This document shows positions 32,540 through 43,285 of a DNA stretch of 64,000 nucleotides, one piece after another. The notes under the pieces are model-generated. The model was not told the origin of the DNA and ran no database searches. It worked only from the letters and a program-made list of their open reading frames with translations. Position 1 is the stretch's first letter; each line of letters opens with the position of its first letter. A program made the position numbers and the translations under genes. This stretch comes from Enterobacteriaceae bacterium RIT714 (GTDB lineage: Bacteria > Pseudomonadota > Gammaproteobacteria > Enterobacterales > Enterobacteriaceae), in NCBI GenBank assembly GCA_009668015.1, contig WJYB01000009.1, forward strand, positions 1-64,000. The letters run 5' to 3'.

Positions 32540-35083
32540 ATGAGCAAAGTCAGACTCGCTATCATCGGTAACGGCATGGTCGGCCACCGCTTTATTGAGG
32601 ATCTCCTTGATAAAGCTGACGCTGCCCAGTTCGATATTACCGTCTTCTGTGAAGAACCCCGCATAGCATACGATCGTGTACACCTCTCTTCCTACTTCTC
32701 TCACCACACCGCCGAAGAGCTCTCTCTGGTCCGTGAAGGTTTCTACGAGAAGCATGGCGTCAAAGTGCTGGTGGGCGAACGCGCGATCACCATCAACCGC
32801 CAGGAAAAAGTGATTCACTCCAGTGCCGGACGCACGGTTTTTTACGATAAGTTGATCATGGCGACTGGCTCTTACCCGTGGATCCCGCCGATTAAAGGCT
32901 CAGAGACACAGGATTGCTTCGTTTATCGTACCATCGAAGACCTCAAAGCGATCGAATCCTGCGCCCGTCGCAGCAAACGCGGCGCGGTAGTCGGCGGCGG
33001 TCTGCTGGGCCTCGAAGCCGCAGGTGCGCTGAAAAATTTAGGCGTCGAAACCCACGTCATCGAATTTGCCCCGATGCTGATGGCAGAGCAGCTTGACCAC
33101 ATGGGCGGCGACCAGCTGCGCCGTAAAATCGAAAGCATGGGTGTGAAAGTTCACACCAGCAAAAATACCAAAGAGATCGTGCAGGAAGGCACCGAAGCGC
33201 GCAAAACCATGCGCTTTGCCGACGGTAGCGAGCTGGAAGTCGATTTTATCGTCTTCTCCACCGGTATCCGCCCACGCGACAAAATGGCTAACCAGTGCGG
33301 TCTGGCCGTGGCTCAGCGCGGCGGGATCATGATTAACGATGCTTGCCAGACATCCGATCCAGACATCTACGCTATCGGCGAATGCGCCAGCTGGAACAAC
33401 CGCGTGTACGGTCTTGTCGCGCCAGGATATAAAATGGCGCAGGTCGCCGTTGACCATATCCTCGGCAATGAAAACGCCTTCACCGGTGCGGATATGAGCG
33501 CCAAGCTGAAACTGCTCGGCGTGGACGTCGGCGGTATCGGCGATGCGCACGGTCGCACCCCAGGCTGTCGCAGCTACGTTTATCTGGATGAAAGCAAAGA
33601 AGTCTACAAACGCCTGATCGTCAGCCAGGACAATAAAAACCTGCTGGGCGCGGTGCTGGTGGGAGATACCAGTGATTTCGGCAATCTGCTGCAGCTGGTA
33701 TTGAATGCCATCGAACTGCCGGAAAACCCGGATGCATTGATTCTGCCGGCGCATGCCTCCAACGGTAAGCCATCCATCGGCGTGGATAAACTGCCGGACA
33801 GCGCGCAGATTTGCTCCTGCTTCGACGTGACCAAAGGCATGCTGATCTCGGCGATCAATAAAGGCTGCCATACCGTTGCCGCGCTTAAAGCCGAAACCAA
33901 AGCCGGGACCGGCTGCGGGGGTTGTATTCCGCTGGTCACTCAGGTGCTGAACGCCGAACTGGCGAAACAGGGCATCGAAGTGAACAACAATCTGTGTGAG
34001 CACTTCTCTTACTCACGCCAGGAGATTTACCACCTGATTCGCGTGGAAGGCATCAAAACCTTCGACGAACTGCTGGAAAAACACGGTCAGGGCTACGGCT
34101 GTGAAGTGTGTAAACCGACCGTCGGTTCACTGCTGGCTTCCTGCTGGAACGATTACATTCTGAAACCGGAGCACACGCCGCTCCAGGATACCAACGACAA
34201 CTTCCTGGCGAACATCCAGAAAGACGGGACTTACTCAGTGATCCCCCGTTCTGCAGGCGGTGAAATTACCCCTGAAGGTCTGGTAGCCGTGGGCCGCGTG
34301 GCGCGCGAATTTAACCTGTACACCAAAATCACCGGTTCCCAGCGTATCGGTCTGTTTGGCGCGCAGAAAGATGACCTGCCGGAGATCTGGCGTCAGCTGA
34401 TCGAAGCGGGCTTCGAAACCGGTCACGCCTATGCCAAAGCGCTGCGTATGGCCAAAACCTGCGTGGGCAGCACCTGGTGCCGTTACGGCGTGGGCGATAG
34501 CGTGGGCTTCGGCGTTGAGCTGGAAAACCGCTACAAAGGCATCCGTACCCCACACAAAATGAAGTTTGGCGTCTCGGGCTGTACCCGTGAATGCGCAGAA
34601 GCCCAGGGCAAAGACGTGGGGATCATCGCCACCGAGAAAGGCTGGAATCTGTACGTTTGCGGTAACGGTGGGATGAAACCGCGTCACGCCGACCTGCTGG
34701 CCGCCGATCTCGATCGCGAAACTCTGCTGAAGTACCTCGACCGCTTCATGATGTTCTACATCCGTACCGCCGATAAACTGACCCGTACGGCTTCCTGGCT
34801 GGATAACCTCGAAGGTGGCATTGAGTATCTGAAATCAGTGATCATCGACGACAAACTCGGTCTGAACGAACATCTGGAAGAAGAGATTGCCCGCCTGCGC
34901 GAAGCGGTAATTTGTGAGTGGACTGAAACAGTGAACACGCCAGCGGCACAGGTTCGCTTCAAACACTTTATCAACAGCGCCCAGCGCGATCCAAATGTAC
35001 AGGTTGTGCCTGAGCGCGAGCAGCATCGTCCGGCGACCCCATACGAACGCATTCCGGTGACTCTGGTGGAGGAAAACGCATGA
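32540..35083 (+). CDS. nirB: NADH-dependent nitrite reductase large subunit NirB
   Basis: NirB is the catalytic subunit of the cytoplasmic siroheme nitrite reductase that converts nitrite to ammonium with NADH. The 847-residue protein has an N-terminal FAD/NAD(P) Rossmann pair (IIGNGMVGH near 8; VVGGGLLGLEAAG near 152), a BFD-like iron-sulfur region (CSCFDV and CGGC, about 426-465), and a C-terminal siroheme/4Fe-4S part with CVGSTWCRYG and VSGCTRECAEAQ. It overlaps nirD by 4 bases. The FNR and NarL/P sites lie just upstream. Confidence 0.98.
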   Translation: MSKVRLAIIGNGMVGHRFIEDLLDKADAAQFDITVFCEEPRIAYDRVHLSSYFSHHTAEELSLVREGFYEKHGVKVLVGERAITINRQEKVIHSSAGRTVFYDKLIMATGSYPWIPPIKGSETQDCFVYRTIEDLKAIESCARRSKRGAVVGGGLLGLEAAGALKNLGVETHVIEFAPMLMAEQLDHMGGDQLRRKIESMGVKVHTSKNTKEIVQEGTEARKTMRFADGSELEVDFIVFSTGIRPRDKMANQCGLAVAQRGGIMINDACQTSDPDIYAIGECASWNNRVYGLVAPGYKMAQVAVDHILGNENAFTGADMSAKLKLLGVDVGGIGDAHGRTPGCRSYVYLDESKEVYKRLIVSQDNKNLLGAVLVGDTSDFGNLLQLVLNAIELPENPDALILPAHASNGKPSIGVDKLPDSAQICSCFDVTKGMLISAINKGCHTVAALKAETKAGTGCGGCIPLVTQVLNAELAKQGIEVNNNLCEHFSYSRQEIYHLIRVEGIKTFDELLEKHGQGYGCEVCKPTVGSLLASCWNDYILKPEHTPLQDTNDNFLANIQKDGTYSVIPRSAGGEITPEGLVAVGRVAREFNLYTKITGSQRIGLFGAQKDDLPEIWRQLIEAGFETGHAYAKALRMAKTCVGSTWCRYGVGDSVGFGVELENRYKGIRTPHKMKFGVSGCTRECAEAQGKDVGIIATEKGWNLYVCGNGGMKPRHADLLAADLDRETLLKYLDRFMMFYIRTADKLTRTASWLDNLEGGIEYLKSVIIDDKLGLNEHLEEEIARLREAVICEWTETVNTPAAQVRFKHFINSAQRDPNVQVVPEREQHRPATPYERIPVTLVEENA

Positions 35084-35406
35084 GCCAGTGGGTAAACATC
35101 TGCAAAATCCAGGATATCATCCCGGCGACCGGCGTCTGTGCGCTTTTGGGAACCGAACAGGTTGCCATTTTCCGCCCTCGTCATGATGAACAGGTCTTTG
35201 CAATCAGCAATATTGACCCGTTCTTTGAATCCAGCGTGCTGTCCCGCGGCCTGATTGCGGAACATCAGGGCGAGCTGTGGGTTGCCAGCCCGCTGAAAAA
35301 ACAGCGTTTCCGTTTAAGCGATGGATTGTGCATGGAAGATGAAAGTCATTCCGTGAAGCATTACGACGTGCGGGTAAAAGACGGTCACGTACAGCTGCGG
35401 GGATAA
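35080..35406 (+). CDS. nirD: Nitrite reductase small subunit NirD
   Basis: NirD is the small, Rieske-like fold subunit of the NirBD nitrite reductase. The 108-residue product lacks the Rieske Cys/His cluster ligands (CxH...CxxH is not present), as is usual for the enterobacterial protein. Its ATG overlaps the nirB stop. In E. coli nirC, a formate-nitrite channel, follows; here only 152 bases separate nirD from cysG. Confidence 0.97.
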   Translation: MSQWVNICKIQDIIPATGVCALLGTEQVAIFRPRHDEQVFAISNIDPFFESSVLSRGLIAEHQGELWVASPLKKQRFRLSDGLCMEDESHSVKHYDVRVKDGHVQLRG

Positions 35407-35558
35407 TCCCTTCAAATTCCTCGCCTTTTCAATAAGAAAGGCTTATGACCCCTAATGGGTAACGGCAGGAAAATCCGTATGTTTTATGCGGCTCCTGCTG
35501 TTATCCTGACGTCAAATTATTCCCCTCTCTCTACCCGTTACTGCTGTGAGGTCAAGTC
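35407..35558 (+). other. nirD-cysG gap lacking nirC, with hairpins
   Basis: The gap has no open frame resembling NirC. It contains GCCTTT/AAAGGC (35425-35444) and a longer imperfect stem with outer arms GCAGGA/TCCTGC (35466-35499) and inner CCG/CGG. Neither has a clear T tract. They may be remnants of a junction or an attenuator ahead of cysG. Confidence 0.5.
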
Positions 35559-36932
35559 GTGGAACATCTGCCGATATTTTGTCAATTACGCCATCGCGAC
35601 TGCCTGCTGGTTGGGGGCGGGGATGTTGCCGAGCGCAAAGCACGCCTCCTGCTTGATGCGGGAGCTCGTCTGACCGTTAACGCCCTCGCCTTCGCCCCAC
35701 AGTTTGAAGTCTGGGCACAGGAAGGGATGCTGACGCTGGTGCAGGGAGAATTCAACGAATCCCTGCTGGATACCTGCTGGCTGACAATTGCCGCAACGGA
35801 CAATGATGAAGTCAATCAGCGCGTCAGCGACGCCTGCGAAGCTCGCCGCATTTTCTGTAACGTCGTGGATGCCCCGAAAGAGGCCAGCTTTATCATGCCG
35901 TCAATCATTGACCGTTCGCCGCTGATGGTGGCGGTCTCTTCCGGCGGTACATCGCCGGTGCTGGCGCGTTTACTGCGTGAAAAGCTGGAAGCGATTTTAC
36001 CCCAACACCTCGGCCAGGTGGCGCGCTACGCGGGCCAGCTCCGCGCGCGCGTCAAAAAAACCTTCGCTACCGTGGGCGAACGGCGTCGTTTCTGGGAAAA
36101 ATTCTTTGTTAACGATCGGCTGGCGCAGTCGCTGGCCAATCAGGATCAGAAAGCCGTCGCCGAGACAACCGAGCGCCTGCTGGCTGAGCCGCTTGACCAT
36201 CGCGGAGAAGTCGTTCTGGTGGGCGCAGGGCCTGGAGACGCGGGACTGTTAACCCTCAAAGGGCTGCAGCAAATTCAACAGGCGGACATCGTGGTGTATG
36301 ACCGCCTGGTCTCTGACGACATCATGAATCTGGTGCGCCGTGACGCTGACCGCGTATTCGTCGGCAAGCGGGCTGGCTATCACTGTGTGCCGCAGGAGGA
36401 GATCAATCAGATCCTGCTGCGCGAAGCGCAAAAGGGTAAACGCGTGGTGCGCCTCAAGGGCGGCGATCCGTTTATCTTTGGTCGCGGCGGCGAAGAGCTG
36501 GAAACCCTGTGTCATGCCGGCGTGCCGTTCTCTGTGGTACCTGGCATTACCGCCGCGTCGGGCTGTTCGGCCTATTCCGGTATCCCGCTCACCCATCGCG
36601 ATTATGCGCAAAGTGTGCGTCTGGTGACGGGACACCTGAAAACGGGCAGCGAGCTGGACTGGCATAATCTGGCCGCGGAAAAACAGACGCTGGTGTTCTA
36701 CATGGGGCTGAACCAGGCGGCCACCATCCAGGAAAAACTGCTGGAACACGGTATGCCGGAGGATATGCCGGTGGCGCTGGTGGAAAACGGCACGGCAATT
36801 AAACAGCGTGTCGTGAGCGGGGTATTAACCCAACTGGGCGAGCTGGCGAAGCAGGTCGAAAGCCCGGCGCTGATCGTGGTTGGCCGCGTTGTGGAACTGC
36901 GGGAAAAGCTGAACTGGTTTTCCAACCACTAA
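35559..36932 (+). CDS. cysG: Siroheme synthase CysG
   Basis: CysG makes siroheme from uroporphyrinogen III, the cofactor of nitrite and sulfite reductases. The 457-residue trifunctional protein has an N-terminal NAD-dependent precorrin-2 dehydrogenase/ferrochelatase part ([10 protein letters not shown] near 19-28; active-site Ser128 region [13 protein letters not shown]) and a C-terminal SAM uroporphyrinogen methyltransferase ([15 protein letters not shown] near 219-233). GTG start at 35559 follows GTGAGGT. Its linkage to nirBD supplies their cofactor. Confidence 0.98.
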   Translation: MEHLPIFCQLRHRDCLLVGGGDVAERKARLLLDAGARLTVNALAFAPQFEVWAQEGMLTLVQGEFNESLLDTCWLTIAATDNDEVNQRVSDACEARRIFCNVVDAPKEASFIMPSIIDRSPLMVAVSSGGTSPVLARLLREKLEAILPQHLGQVARYAGQLRARVKKTFATVGERRRFWEKFFVNDRLAQSLANQDQKAVAETTERLLAEPLDHRGEVVLVGAGPGDAGLLTLKGLQQIQQADIVVYDRLVSDDIMNLVRRDADRVFVGKRAGYHCVPQEEINQILLREAQKGKRVVRLKGGDPFIFGRGGEELETLCHAGVPFSVVPGITAASGCSAYSGIPLTHRDYAQSVRLVTGHLKTGSELDWHNLAAEKQTLVFYMGLNQAATIQEKLLEHGMPEDMPVALVENGTAIKQRVVSGVLTQLGELAKQVESPALIVVGRVVELREKLNWFSNH

Positions 36933-36972
36933 CAATAACCTGTAACAAGAGCCTGCATAATTCCCCTTCAAA

Positions 36973-36996
36973 GAGTAGTCCTTAACTGGACTACTC
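36973..36996 (+). terminator. Hairpin after cysG
   Basis: A perfect 9-bp stem GAGTAGTCC/GGACTACTC with a 6-base loop lies 40 bases after the cysG stop, followed by a pyrimidine-rich CCCTCTT tract rather than a T run. A moderate terminator candidate. Confidence 0.6.
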
Positions 36997-37097
36997 CCCT
37001 CTTACTCCTGTCGATAACATACCGCCTGCGAAATGGAATTTTTCCATTTAATCCCTCGTGTTACATCCAAACTGAGTTCATAAGACAAGGAAAGAGT

Positions 37098-37268
37098 ATG
37101 TTCAAACTGGCGAAGGCCGCTATTTTAGTCGGCGTATTATCGACCCTTACTGCTTGCACCGGACACGTTCAAAACACCAAAAATAACTGTAGCTACGATT
37201 ATTTGCTGCACCCGGCGATCTCGATTTCGAAAATGATCGGTGGCTGCGGCCCGGCGGCCGATCAGTAA
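37098..37268 (+). CDS. yhfL: Small lipoprotein YhfL
   Basis: YhfL is a tiny predicted lipoprotein of unknown function. The 56-residue product has a signal peptide and lipobox ending LTAC with Cys20 as the lipid site, then the conserved stretch NCSYDYLLHPAISISK and GGCGPAADQ. Cys31 and Cys50 remain in the mature part and could form a disulfide. ATG at 37098 follows AAGGAAAGAG. It sits between cysG and a bidirectional terminator. Confidence 0.9.
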   Translation: MFKLAKAAILVGVLSTLTACTGHVQNTKNNCSYDYLLHPAISISKMIGGCGPAADQ

Positions 37269-37283
37269 GCGTTTTGCAGGCAT

Positions 37284-37312
37284 AAAAAAACCGGGAAAAT
37301 CCCGGTTTTTTT
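37284..37312. terminator. Bidirectional terminator after yhfL
   Basis: AAAAAAACCGGG-AAAAT-CCCGGTTTTTTT forms a stem with A and T flanks on both sides, ending yhfL transcription and able to act on the minus strand behind trpS. Confidence 0.9.
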
Positions 37313-37383
37313 GTTTGGGTGGTGCATGGGTTGTTTGGCCTGATGCCCTGGCCCTCTCTCTGTGGGAGCGGGAACAAACCCTA

Positions 37384-37408
37384 AAAACGGTAACGTGGTT
37401 ACCGTTTT
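37384..37408 (-). terminator. trpS terminator (AACGGTAAC palindrome)
   Basis: AAAACGGTAAC/GTTACCGTTTT, 11-bp stem with a 3-base loop, followed by T on the minus strand. Same core palindrome as the terminators at 50108-50139 and 57212-57242. Confidence 0.85.
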
Positions 37409-37416
37409 ACTTTTAC

Positions 37417-38421
37417 CTACGGCTTAGCGACAAAGCCAATCGCTTCGTAGACAGCTTTCAGCGTTTCAGCAGCACGCGCGCTGGCTTTCCCGGCGCCGTC
37501 TCTCATTACCTGCTGCAGGAATGCTTCATCGTTGCGGAAGCGGTTGTAACGCTCCTGCAGCTCGGTCAGCATGCCAGACACCGCATCAGCCACTTCACCC
37601 TTCAGGTGGCCATACATTTTCCCTTCAAAGTGCTGTTCCAGTTCCGGGATGCTCTGCCCGGTGACACCGGAGAGAATATCCAGCAGGTTAGATACACCCG
37701 CTTTATTCTGCACATCGTAACGCACGACAGGCGGCTCATCGGAATCCGTCACGGCACGTTTCAGCTTCTTGACCACCGATTTTGGATCTTCCAGCAACCC
37801 GATAACGTTGTTACGGTTATCGTCAGACTTGGACATCTTTTTGGTTGGCTCAAGCAGAGACATGACCCGCGCGCCTGATTTCGGGATAAATGGCTCAGGC
37901 ACTTTGAACACGTCGCCATAAATGGCGTTGAAACGCTGGGCGATATCGCGGCTCAGTTCCAGGTGCTGTTTCTGGTCTTCACCGACAGGAACCTGGTTGG
38001 TCTGGTACAGCAGAATATCTGCCGCCATCAGCACCGGATAGTCAAACAGACCGGCATTGATGTTTTCGGAATAGCGCGCTGATTTGTCTTTGAACTGCGT
38101 CATCCGGCTCAGTTCACCGAAATAGGTGTAGCAGTTCAGCGCCCAGCCCAGCTGTGCGTGTTCTGGCACGTGAGACTGGACGAAAATAGTGCTTTTCTCA
38201 GGATCAATACCGCAGGCCAGATAAAGCGCCAGCGTATCGAGCGTTGCTTTGCGCAGTTTTTCAGGGTCCTGGCGCGCGGTAATCGCATGCAAATCAACGA
38301 TACAGTAGATGCAATGGTAATCATCCTGCATGTTCACCCACTGACGCAACGCACCCATGTAGTTGCCAATGGTCAATTCACCTGAAGGCTGTGCGCCACT
38401 AAAAACGATGGGCTTAGTCAT
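37417..38421 (-). CDS. trpS: Tryptophanyl-tRNA synthetase
   Basis: TrpS charges tRNA-Trp with tryptophan. The 334-residue class I synthetase has the HIGH-type motif as TIGN (17-20, in [12 protein letters not shown]) and KMSKS (about 195-199). Start ATG at 38421 overlaps gph by 8 bases; the longer frame to 38505 is inside gph and rejected. It is the last gene of the aroK-aroB-damX-dam-rpe-gph-trpS run and ends at its own terminator. Confidence 0.98.
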   Translation of the reverse strand: MTKPIVFSGAQPSGELTIGNYMGALRQWVNMQDDYHCIYCIVDLHAITARQDPEKLRKATLDTLALYLACGIDPEKSTIFVQSHVPEHAQLGWALNCYTYFGELSRMTQFKDKSARYSENINAGLFDYPVLMAADILLYQTNQVPVGEDQKQHLELSRDIAQRFNAIYGDVFKVPEPFIPKSGARVMSLLEPTKKMSKSDDNRNNVIGLLEDPKSVVKKLKRAVTDSDEPPVVRYDVQNKAGVSNLLDILSGVTGQSIPELEQHFEGKMYGHLKGEVADAVSGMLTELQERYNRFRNDEAFLQQVMRDGAGKASARAAETLKAVYEAIGFVAKP

Positions 38422-39175
38422 TTTTCGATTCCTGATTTTCACTGTGCGAAAGCCCGAGCGCGGGCAGTAAATCTTTGAAGTGATCGAACACGACGTCCGG
38501 CTCACTCAACGTGATGGCTTCACCGTAGTTGTAGCCATAGGTTAATCCAACGGAGGGCGATCCCGCCGCTTTGGCAGCCAGAATATCATTACGCGAATCA
38601 CCGACAAAGAGCAGCTGTTCAGGCGTTAAGGATAATTTTCCGGCCACCAGTAAGATCGGTTCCGGATGCGGCTTTTTATTCTTCACATCGTCGCCGCCGA
38701 CAATCACGGAGAAATATTTCGCGATATCTAACGCCTCGAGCAGCGGCGCAACAAACGGCGTTGGCTTGTTCGTCACCAGCGCCAGCGGCATGCCTTGGGT
38801 ATGCAAAGCGTTCAGCGTTTCGACAACATCCGGGAACAGAAAACTCCCCTCTTCCACGGTCTCTTCATAATAGCGATTGAACAGCTTACGCAGAACACGC
38901 AGCTGTTCGTCCTGAGGGATATCCGCATGGTCGACGCCCGGCTTGCCCTGCGCAGCACGCTGTATCGCGCGCTCCTGGCGTGCCCAGGTCAGCGCACGCT
39001 CCATCAGTACGTCGGCACCATTACCAATCCAGGTTATAACACGTTCTTCGCCTGCGACCGGCAGCTCCAGCGCATACAGCGCCTGATCGACTGCGCTGGT
39101 TAAACCTGGCGCGCTATCCACCAGCGTGCCGTCGAGGTCGAACGCCACACCCCGAATTGCCTGCAATTTATTCAT
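38414..39175 (-). CDS. gph: Phosphoglycolate phosphatase
   Basis: Gph removes phosphate from 2-phosphoglycolate, a product of DNA 3'-end repair. The 253-residue HAD-family protein has motif [11 protein letters not shown] (Asp13 and Asp15), motif II LVTNKP and motif III with [14 protein letters not shown]. It overlaps rpe by 8 bases and trpS by 8 bases, so the three are tightly coupled. Confidence 0.97.
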   Translation of the reverse strand: MNKLQAIRGVAFDLDGTLVDSAPGLTSAVDQALYALELPVAGEERVITWIGNGADVLMERALTWARQERAIQRAAQGKPGVDHADIPQDEQLRVLRKLFNRYYEETVEEGSFLFPDVVETLNALHTQGMPLALVTNKPTPFVAPLLEALDIAKYFSVIVGGDDVKNKKPHPEPILLVAGKLSLTPEQLLFVGDSRNDILAAKAAGSPSVGLTYGYNYGEAITLSEPDVVFDHFKDLLPALGLSHSENQESKND

Positions 39176-39845
39176 GACTTACCTTTGCCAGTTCACCGCG
39201 CATTTCATCAATGACTTTTTTGTAATCGGGCTGATCGAAAATCGCCGAGCCTGCCACAAACATATCGGCTCCCGCTGCGGCGATTGCGCCGATGTTGCTC
39301 ACCTTCACGCCGCCATCCACTTCGAGGCGGATGTCATAGCCAGACTCGTCAATGCGACGACGGACTTCACGCAGTTTGTCCAGCGTTTGAGGAATAAAGG
39401 ATTGGCCGCCAAAGCCTGGGTTGACGGACATCAGCAGGATCACATCCAGCTTATCCATTACGTAATCAAGGTAGCTGAGCGGGGTTGCCGGGTTAAACAC
39501 CAGACCCGCTTTGCAGCCGTTTTCTTTAATCAGCTGCAGCGTGCGATCGACATGTTCGGAGGCTTCAGGATGGAAAGTGATAATGCTGGCGCCCGCTGCG
39601 GCAAAATCCGGCACGATGCGATCGACCGGTTTAACCATCAGATGAACGTCAATCGGTGCGGTGATGCCGTAGTTGCGTAGCGCTTTAAGAACCATCGGTC
39701 CGATGGTCAGATTTGGCACGTAGTGGTTATCCATGACATCGAAATGAACCACATCCGCACCGGCAGCCAGCGCTTTTGCCGTGTCTTCACCCAGGCGGGC
39801 AAAATCGGCTGACAGAATTGAGGGAGCAATCAAAAACTGTTTCAT
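39168..39845 (-). CDS. rpe: Ribulose-phosphate 3-epimerase
   Basis: Rpe interconverts ribulose 5-phosphate and xylulose 5-phosphate in the pentose phosphate pathway. The 225-residue TIM-barrel protein shows the metal-binding [12 protein letters not shown] (about 35-46), HLMV and LEVDGGVK (about 175-182). ATG at 39845 has AAGGAG six bases upstream; the ATG at 39851 is too close to that site. It overlaps gph and follows dam by 41 bases. Confidence 0.98.
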   Translation of the reverse strand: MKQFLIAPSILSADFARLGEDTAKALAAGADVVHFDVMDNHYVPNLTIGPMVLKALRNYGITAPIDVHLMVKPVDRIVPDFAAAGASIITFHPEASEHVDRTLQLIKENGCKAGLVFNPATPLSYLDYVMDKLDVILLMSVNPGFGGQSFIPQTLDKLREVRRRIDESGYDIRLEVDGGVKVSNIGAIAAAGADMFVAGSAIFDQPDYKKVIDEMRGELAKVSHE

Positions 39846-39886
39846 CCGCATCTCCTTGAAGTGTATTTGCCGACGGGCGAAACGGC

Positions 39887-40702
39887 TCAGGGTCGATAAA
39901 GAGCCAGCAGTTCGTCCACCTTTTTACGTGTGCCGCCGTTGCTGCTGATGCTGCGCCGCACTTTAACCTTGAAATGGTGCTTCGCCGCTTTGTACCACTC
40001 GCGGGTATCCGGCGTGTCATGGTTCGAAATTAACACCGTGATTTGCTTACTGACCAGTTTTTCCGCCATTTCAGCCAGATGAGCCTGCTCTAAGGGGCTG
40101 AAGCTATTGGTGTGGTAGGCGGTAAAATTCGCGGTCGCAGACAAAGGGGCATACGGCGGATCGCAATAAACCACCGAATCCGCGTTAGCCATTTCCATGC
40201 ACTTTTCATACGAAATGCAATGGAATTCCGCTTTCTGTGCCTTTTCAGCAAAATGCAGCAACTCGGCCAGCGGGAAGTATGGGCGCTTGTAGCGGCCAAA
40301 CGGCACGTTGAATTCGCCACGCAGATTATACCGGCACAGGCCATTGTAGCCGTGTCGGTTCAGATACAGGAATAACAGCGCCCGCCGGAACGGATCCTGG
40401 CTCTGGTTGAACTCTGCGCGAAACTGATAGTAAGCGTCCGGGTTGTTGTTCTCTGGGGTAAAGAGTTCACGCGCCGCATCGATATACTCATTTGTCTGAG
40501 TCTTAACGATGTTGTAGAGGGTAATGAGATCGCTGTTGATATCCGCAAGGATATAGCGAGAAAAGTCGGTGTTCAGGAACACCGACCCTGCGCCCACGAA
40601 GGGCTCGATAAGACACTCGCCTTTCGGCAGATGTTTATTAATATCGTCGAGCAGGGGGTATTTCCCCCCCGCCCATTTTAGAAAAGCGCGATTTTTTTTC
40701 AT
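39887..40702 (-). CDS. dam: DNA adenine methyltransferase Dam
   Basis: Dam methylates adenine in GATC, guiding mismatch repair, replication timing and gene regulation. The 271-residue alpha-group N6 methylase has the SAM motif FVGAGS (35-40) and catalytic DPPY (181-184). Its C-terminus stops at ALYRP, about seven residues shorter than recalled for E. coli K-12 Dam, beyond the catalytic fold. It lies between damX and rpe in the superoperon. Confidence 0.97.
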   Translation of the reverse strand: MKKNRAFLKWAGGKYPLLDDINKHLPKGECLIEPFVGAGSVFLNTDFSRYILADINSDLITLYNIVKTQTNEYIDAARELFTPENNNPDAYYQFRAEFNQSQDPFRRALLFLYLNRHGYNGLCRYNLRGEFNVPFGRYKRPYFPLAELLHFAEKAQKAEFHCISYEKCMEMANADSVVYCDPPYAPLSATANFTAYHTNSFSPLEQAHLAEMAEKLVSKQITVLISNHDTPDTREWYKAAKHHFKVKVRRSISSNGGTRKKVDELLALYRP

Positions 40703-40769
40703 GCTGACTAACTGATTACACCTTCTCCGGCTGTGGAGAAAGCTCCGACAGCAACCTGCGCTTTAACCA

Positions 40770-42047
40770 TTACTTCAAATCGGCCTGAACCTGATGAATC
40801 GGTTTCGCCCACGGATTTTTTGCCTGCACATCAGCAGGCAGCGCCGCAACGGCACGTTTCGCTTCGTCTTTAGAAGCGTACACGCCGCTCACCAGCACAT
40901 ACCATGGTTGCCCATTGCGGGTCGTCTGATAAACCACATAGTTTTTCAGATTCGATTTCTTCGCCCAACCGTTCAGATTGTCATAGCTCGAAGAGCTACT
41001 CAGCTGCAGCGTGTAGTTGCTCGATGGTGCTGATTTCAGCGACCCCACGTTGCCTGCCGTTTTACCCGTTGTCGCAGAGCTGGCTGATGCCGTTGCTGCT
41101 GGCGCTGGCGTCGCAGCGGGTGCTGTGGCCTTCGGTGCAGCGGTGGTCGCAGCAGGCGCTTTCGCGGCTGCGGTTTCAGTTTGCTTCGGCTGTGTAACAG
41201 GTTTCGCTTCCGGAGCTTTCACAACGGCCTGTGGCTTAGTTTCACGCTTCGGCTCAATGACGGCCTGTTTACGTTCCTGACGAGGAGCCGTTTGTGTCTG
41301 ACGCGGTTTGGTTTCTGTTGCGGCTGTCTGCGGCTGAGCCGCACCGCCGCGAATCGGCGCCACGGTAGCAGGTTCAGTTGGCAGCGTGGAGCTCGCCACC
41401 ACGTTGTTCACTTTATCCTGATTCTGCGGCTGCGTCAGGGCATTGTTCAGATCACCCTGAACCTCAACACGTTGCTGGCCTTCAGGAGCGGCAGTCGCCT
41501 GGCCCTGAGTCGGTGTCGAAGAAACCGGCGGCAGAGAGACATCCTGCGGAGACTGAGTGGTGTTACCCGCCGTCTGTTCAGCCGAGGTCGTGCCAGGGGC
41601 TGGCTGCGCACCGTTGGCCTGATCGGCAGCATCGTTACCCGAAAGATTGATGCTCTTTTCGGCAGGAGCGGTCTGCTCATTTGAGTTGGTTGACGGAGCC
41701 TTCAGCGCGGAACCAATGCCGATAATCAGCAGCAGCAGAACAAATACACCAAGACCCATCATAATATACTGACGAGAAGCGGGTTTTTGGGCCGACGCTT
41801 TTTTTCGTTTGCGCGGGCGAGGCTCTACTGGCTCTCCGTCCATTGAATCATCAGACTCATATTCCTCTTCTTCTCGCTCATCGCGCGCATTGCGGCTACG
41901 TGACGGGCGACGATCGTCCGCATCCAAATCAACATCGTCAAAGTTGATTTGTGGCTCATTATCGCGTTCAGAAGATTGACGAGAACGACCAGTACGACGA
42001 TCGCTGGGATCGGGTTTCAGCTCGTCTTCTGGTTTGAATTCATCCAT
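40770..42047 (-). CDS. damX: Cell division protein DamX (SPOR domain)
   Basis: DamX is a bitopic inner membrane protein recruited to the septal ring by its SPOR domain, which binds denuded peptidoglycan. The 425-residue protein has an acidic, Arg-rich cytoplasmic part (1-90), one membrane span (about 94-115), a long Ala/Pro/Thr/Gln linker of low complexity (about 120-340), and a C-terminal SPOR domain (about 345-420, [20 protein letters not shown]). It lies between aroB and dam. Confidence 0.96.
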   Translation of the reverse strand: MDEFKPEDELKPDPSDRRTGRSRQSSERDNEPQINFDDVDLDADDRRPSRSRNARDEREEEEYESDDSMDGEPVEPRPRKRKKASAQKPASRQYIMMGLGVFVLLLLIIGIGSALKAPSTNSNEQTAPAEKSINLSGNDAADQANGAQPAPGTTSAEQTAGNTTQSPQDVSLPPVSSTPTQGQATAAPEGQQRVEVQGDLNNALTQPQNQDKVNNVVASSTLPTEPATVAPIRGGAAQPQTAATETKPRQTQTAPRQERKQAVIEPKRETKPQAVVKAPEAKPVTQPKQTETAAAKAPAATTAAPKATAPAATPAPAATASASSATTGKTAGNVGSLKSAPSSNYTLQLSSSSSYDNLNGWAKKSNLKNYVVYQTTRNGQPWYVLVSGVYASKDEAKRAVAALPADVQAKNPWAKPIHQVQADLK

Positions 42048-42139
42048 TTAACACCCCACTCAAAGGCTCATGCTTACGACGTTGCATTTCACCTGAAGCT
42101 AAATAGCTACGTTTAACCGTAGCCTGACCTTTCTAGTTT

Positions 42140-43228
42140 TTACGCCTGCTGGCAATCAGCAATAGCGCCAAGAACGACATCGTGCGACACACCGCCGCGT
42201 ACTTCACTCTTTCCTATCGCCAGCGGGAGGACCAAACGCATCTCGCCAGCTAAAACTTTTTTATCGCGCATCATGTGGGGTAAATACGCTTGCGAAGACA
42301 TTTCGCGCGGTCCCGCCACGGGTAGACCCGCTCGCTCAAGGAGCGTAATGATGCGTTGAGTCTCTTCTTTACTGAATTGACCCAGGCGCTCTGACGTCCG
42401 TGCGGCCATCACCATACCTGCCGCAACCGCTTCGCCATGAAGCCAGTTGCCGTAACCCATTTCGGCCTCGATCGCATGACCGAACGTATGCCCAAGATTG
42501 AGTAAAGCACGTAAGCCGGTTTCACGCTCGTCTGCTGCCACGACTTCTGCTTTCAGCTCACAACAACGGCGGATGCAATACGCCAGTGCTTTCTCGTCGA
42601 GCTTCAGCAAGGCATTCATATTTTCTTCCAGCCAGGCGAAGAAATCACCGTCCAGAATAATGCCGTATTTGATCACTTCGGCAAGCCCGGAGGCCAGCTC
42701 ACGCGGTGGCAGCGTTTTCAGACAGTCGAGATCCACCACCACCGAAGCAGGCTGGTAGAAAGCGCCAATCATGTTTTTGCCGAGCGGATGGTTAACAGCT
42801 GTTTTGCCGCCAACGGAAGAATCAACCTGAGATAATAGCGTGGTAGGAATTTGAATAAAACGCACACCACGTTGGTAACTTGCCGCAGCAAAACCGGTCA
42901 GATCGCCAACAACACCACCGCCGAGGGCAAGTAGTGTCGTATCGCGACCATGCGGTTTTTGCAGTAATGCGGTGAAGACGGTATCCAGTACCGCCAGGCT
43001 TTTATACTGCTCGCCATCAGGCAGAATCACACTGTCGACTTTCACACCCGCCTGTTCAAGCAGATGACGAATTTTGTCGAGATAAAGCGGAGCCAAAGTC
43101 TCGTTGGTGACAAGCATTGCTTGATCACCCGCTTTCAGTGGTAAGAAGGAAGCTGGATCGTTAAACAAACCAGCCGCGATGGTGATAGGGTAACTACGTT
43201 CCCCGAGAGTAACTGTAATCCTCTCCAT
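42140..43228 (-). CDS. aroB: 3-Dehydroquinate synthase
   Basis: AroB converts DAHP to 3-dehydroquinate, step two of the shikimate pathway. The 362-residue NAD- and zinc-dependent enzyme shows [16 protein letters not shown] (about 101-116), the [16 protein letters not shown] block (about 152-167) and the metal ligand region [11 protein letters not shown]. It follows aroK by 57 bases and shares its promoter, as in E. coli. Confidence 0.98.
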   Translation of the reverse strand: MERITVTLGERSYPITIAAGLFNDPASFLPLKAGDQAMLVTNETLAPLYLDKIRHLLEQAGVKVDSVILPDGEQYKSLAVLDTVFTALLQKPHGRDTTLLALGGGVVGDLTGFAAASYQRGVRFIQIPTTLLSQVDSSVGGKTAVNHPLGKNMIGAFYQPASVVVDLDCLKTLPPRELASGLAEVIKYGIILDGDFFAWLEENMNALLKLDEKALAYCIRRCCELKAEVVAADERETGLRALLNLGHTFGHAIEAEMGYGNWLHGEAVAAGMVMAARTSERLGQFSKEETQRIITLLERAGLPVAGPREMSSQAYLPHMMRDKKVLAGEMRLVLPLAIGKSEVRGGVSHDVVLGAIADCQQA

Positions 43229-43285
43229 GACGCGACATCCACCTTAAATGCTTATACCCGCGGGCGAGTGTATATAAAGCCAGAA

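Noticed and set aside
33038-34003. 321-codon open frame on the minus strand inside nirB
   Set aside because: Fully antisense to the conserved nirB and shows no recognisable domain; long shadow frames are common in GC-rich coding DNA.
41020-41690. Low-complexity Ala/Pro/Thr stretch in damX, considered as a recombined or foreign segment
   Set aside because: DamX linkers are normally low complexity, and the frame is intact between the membrane span and the SPOR domain.
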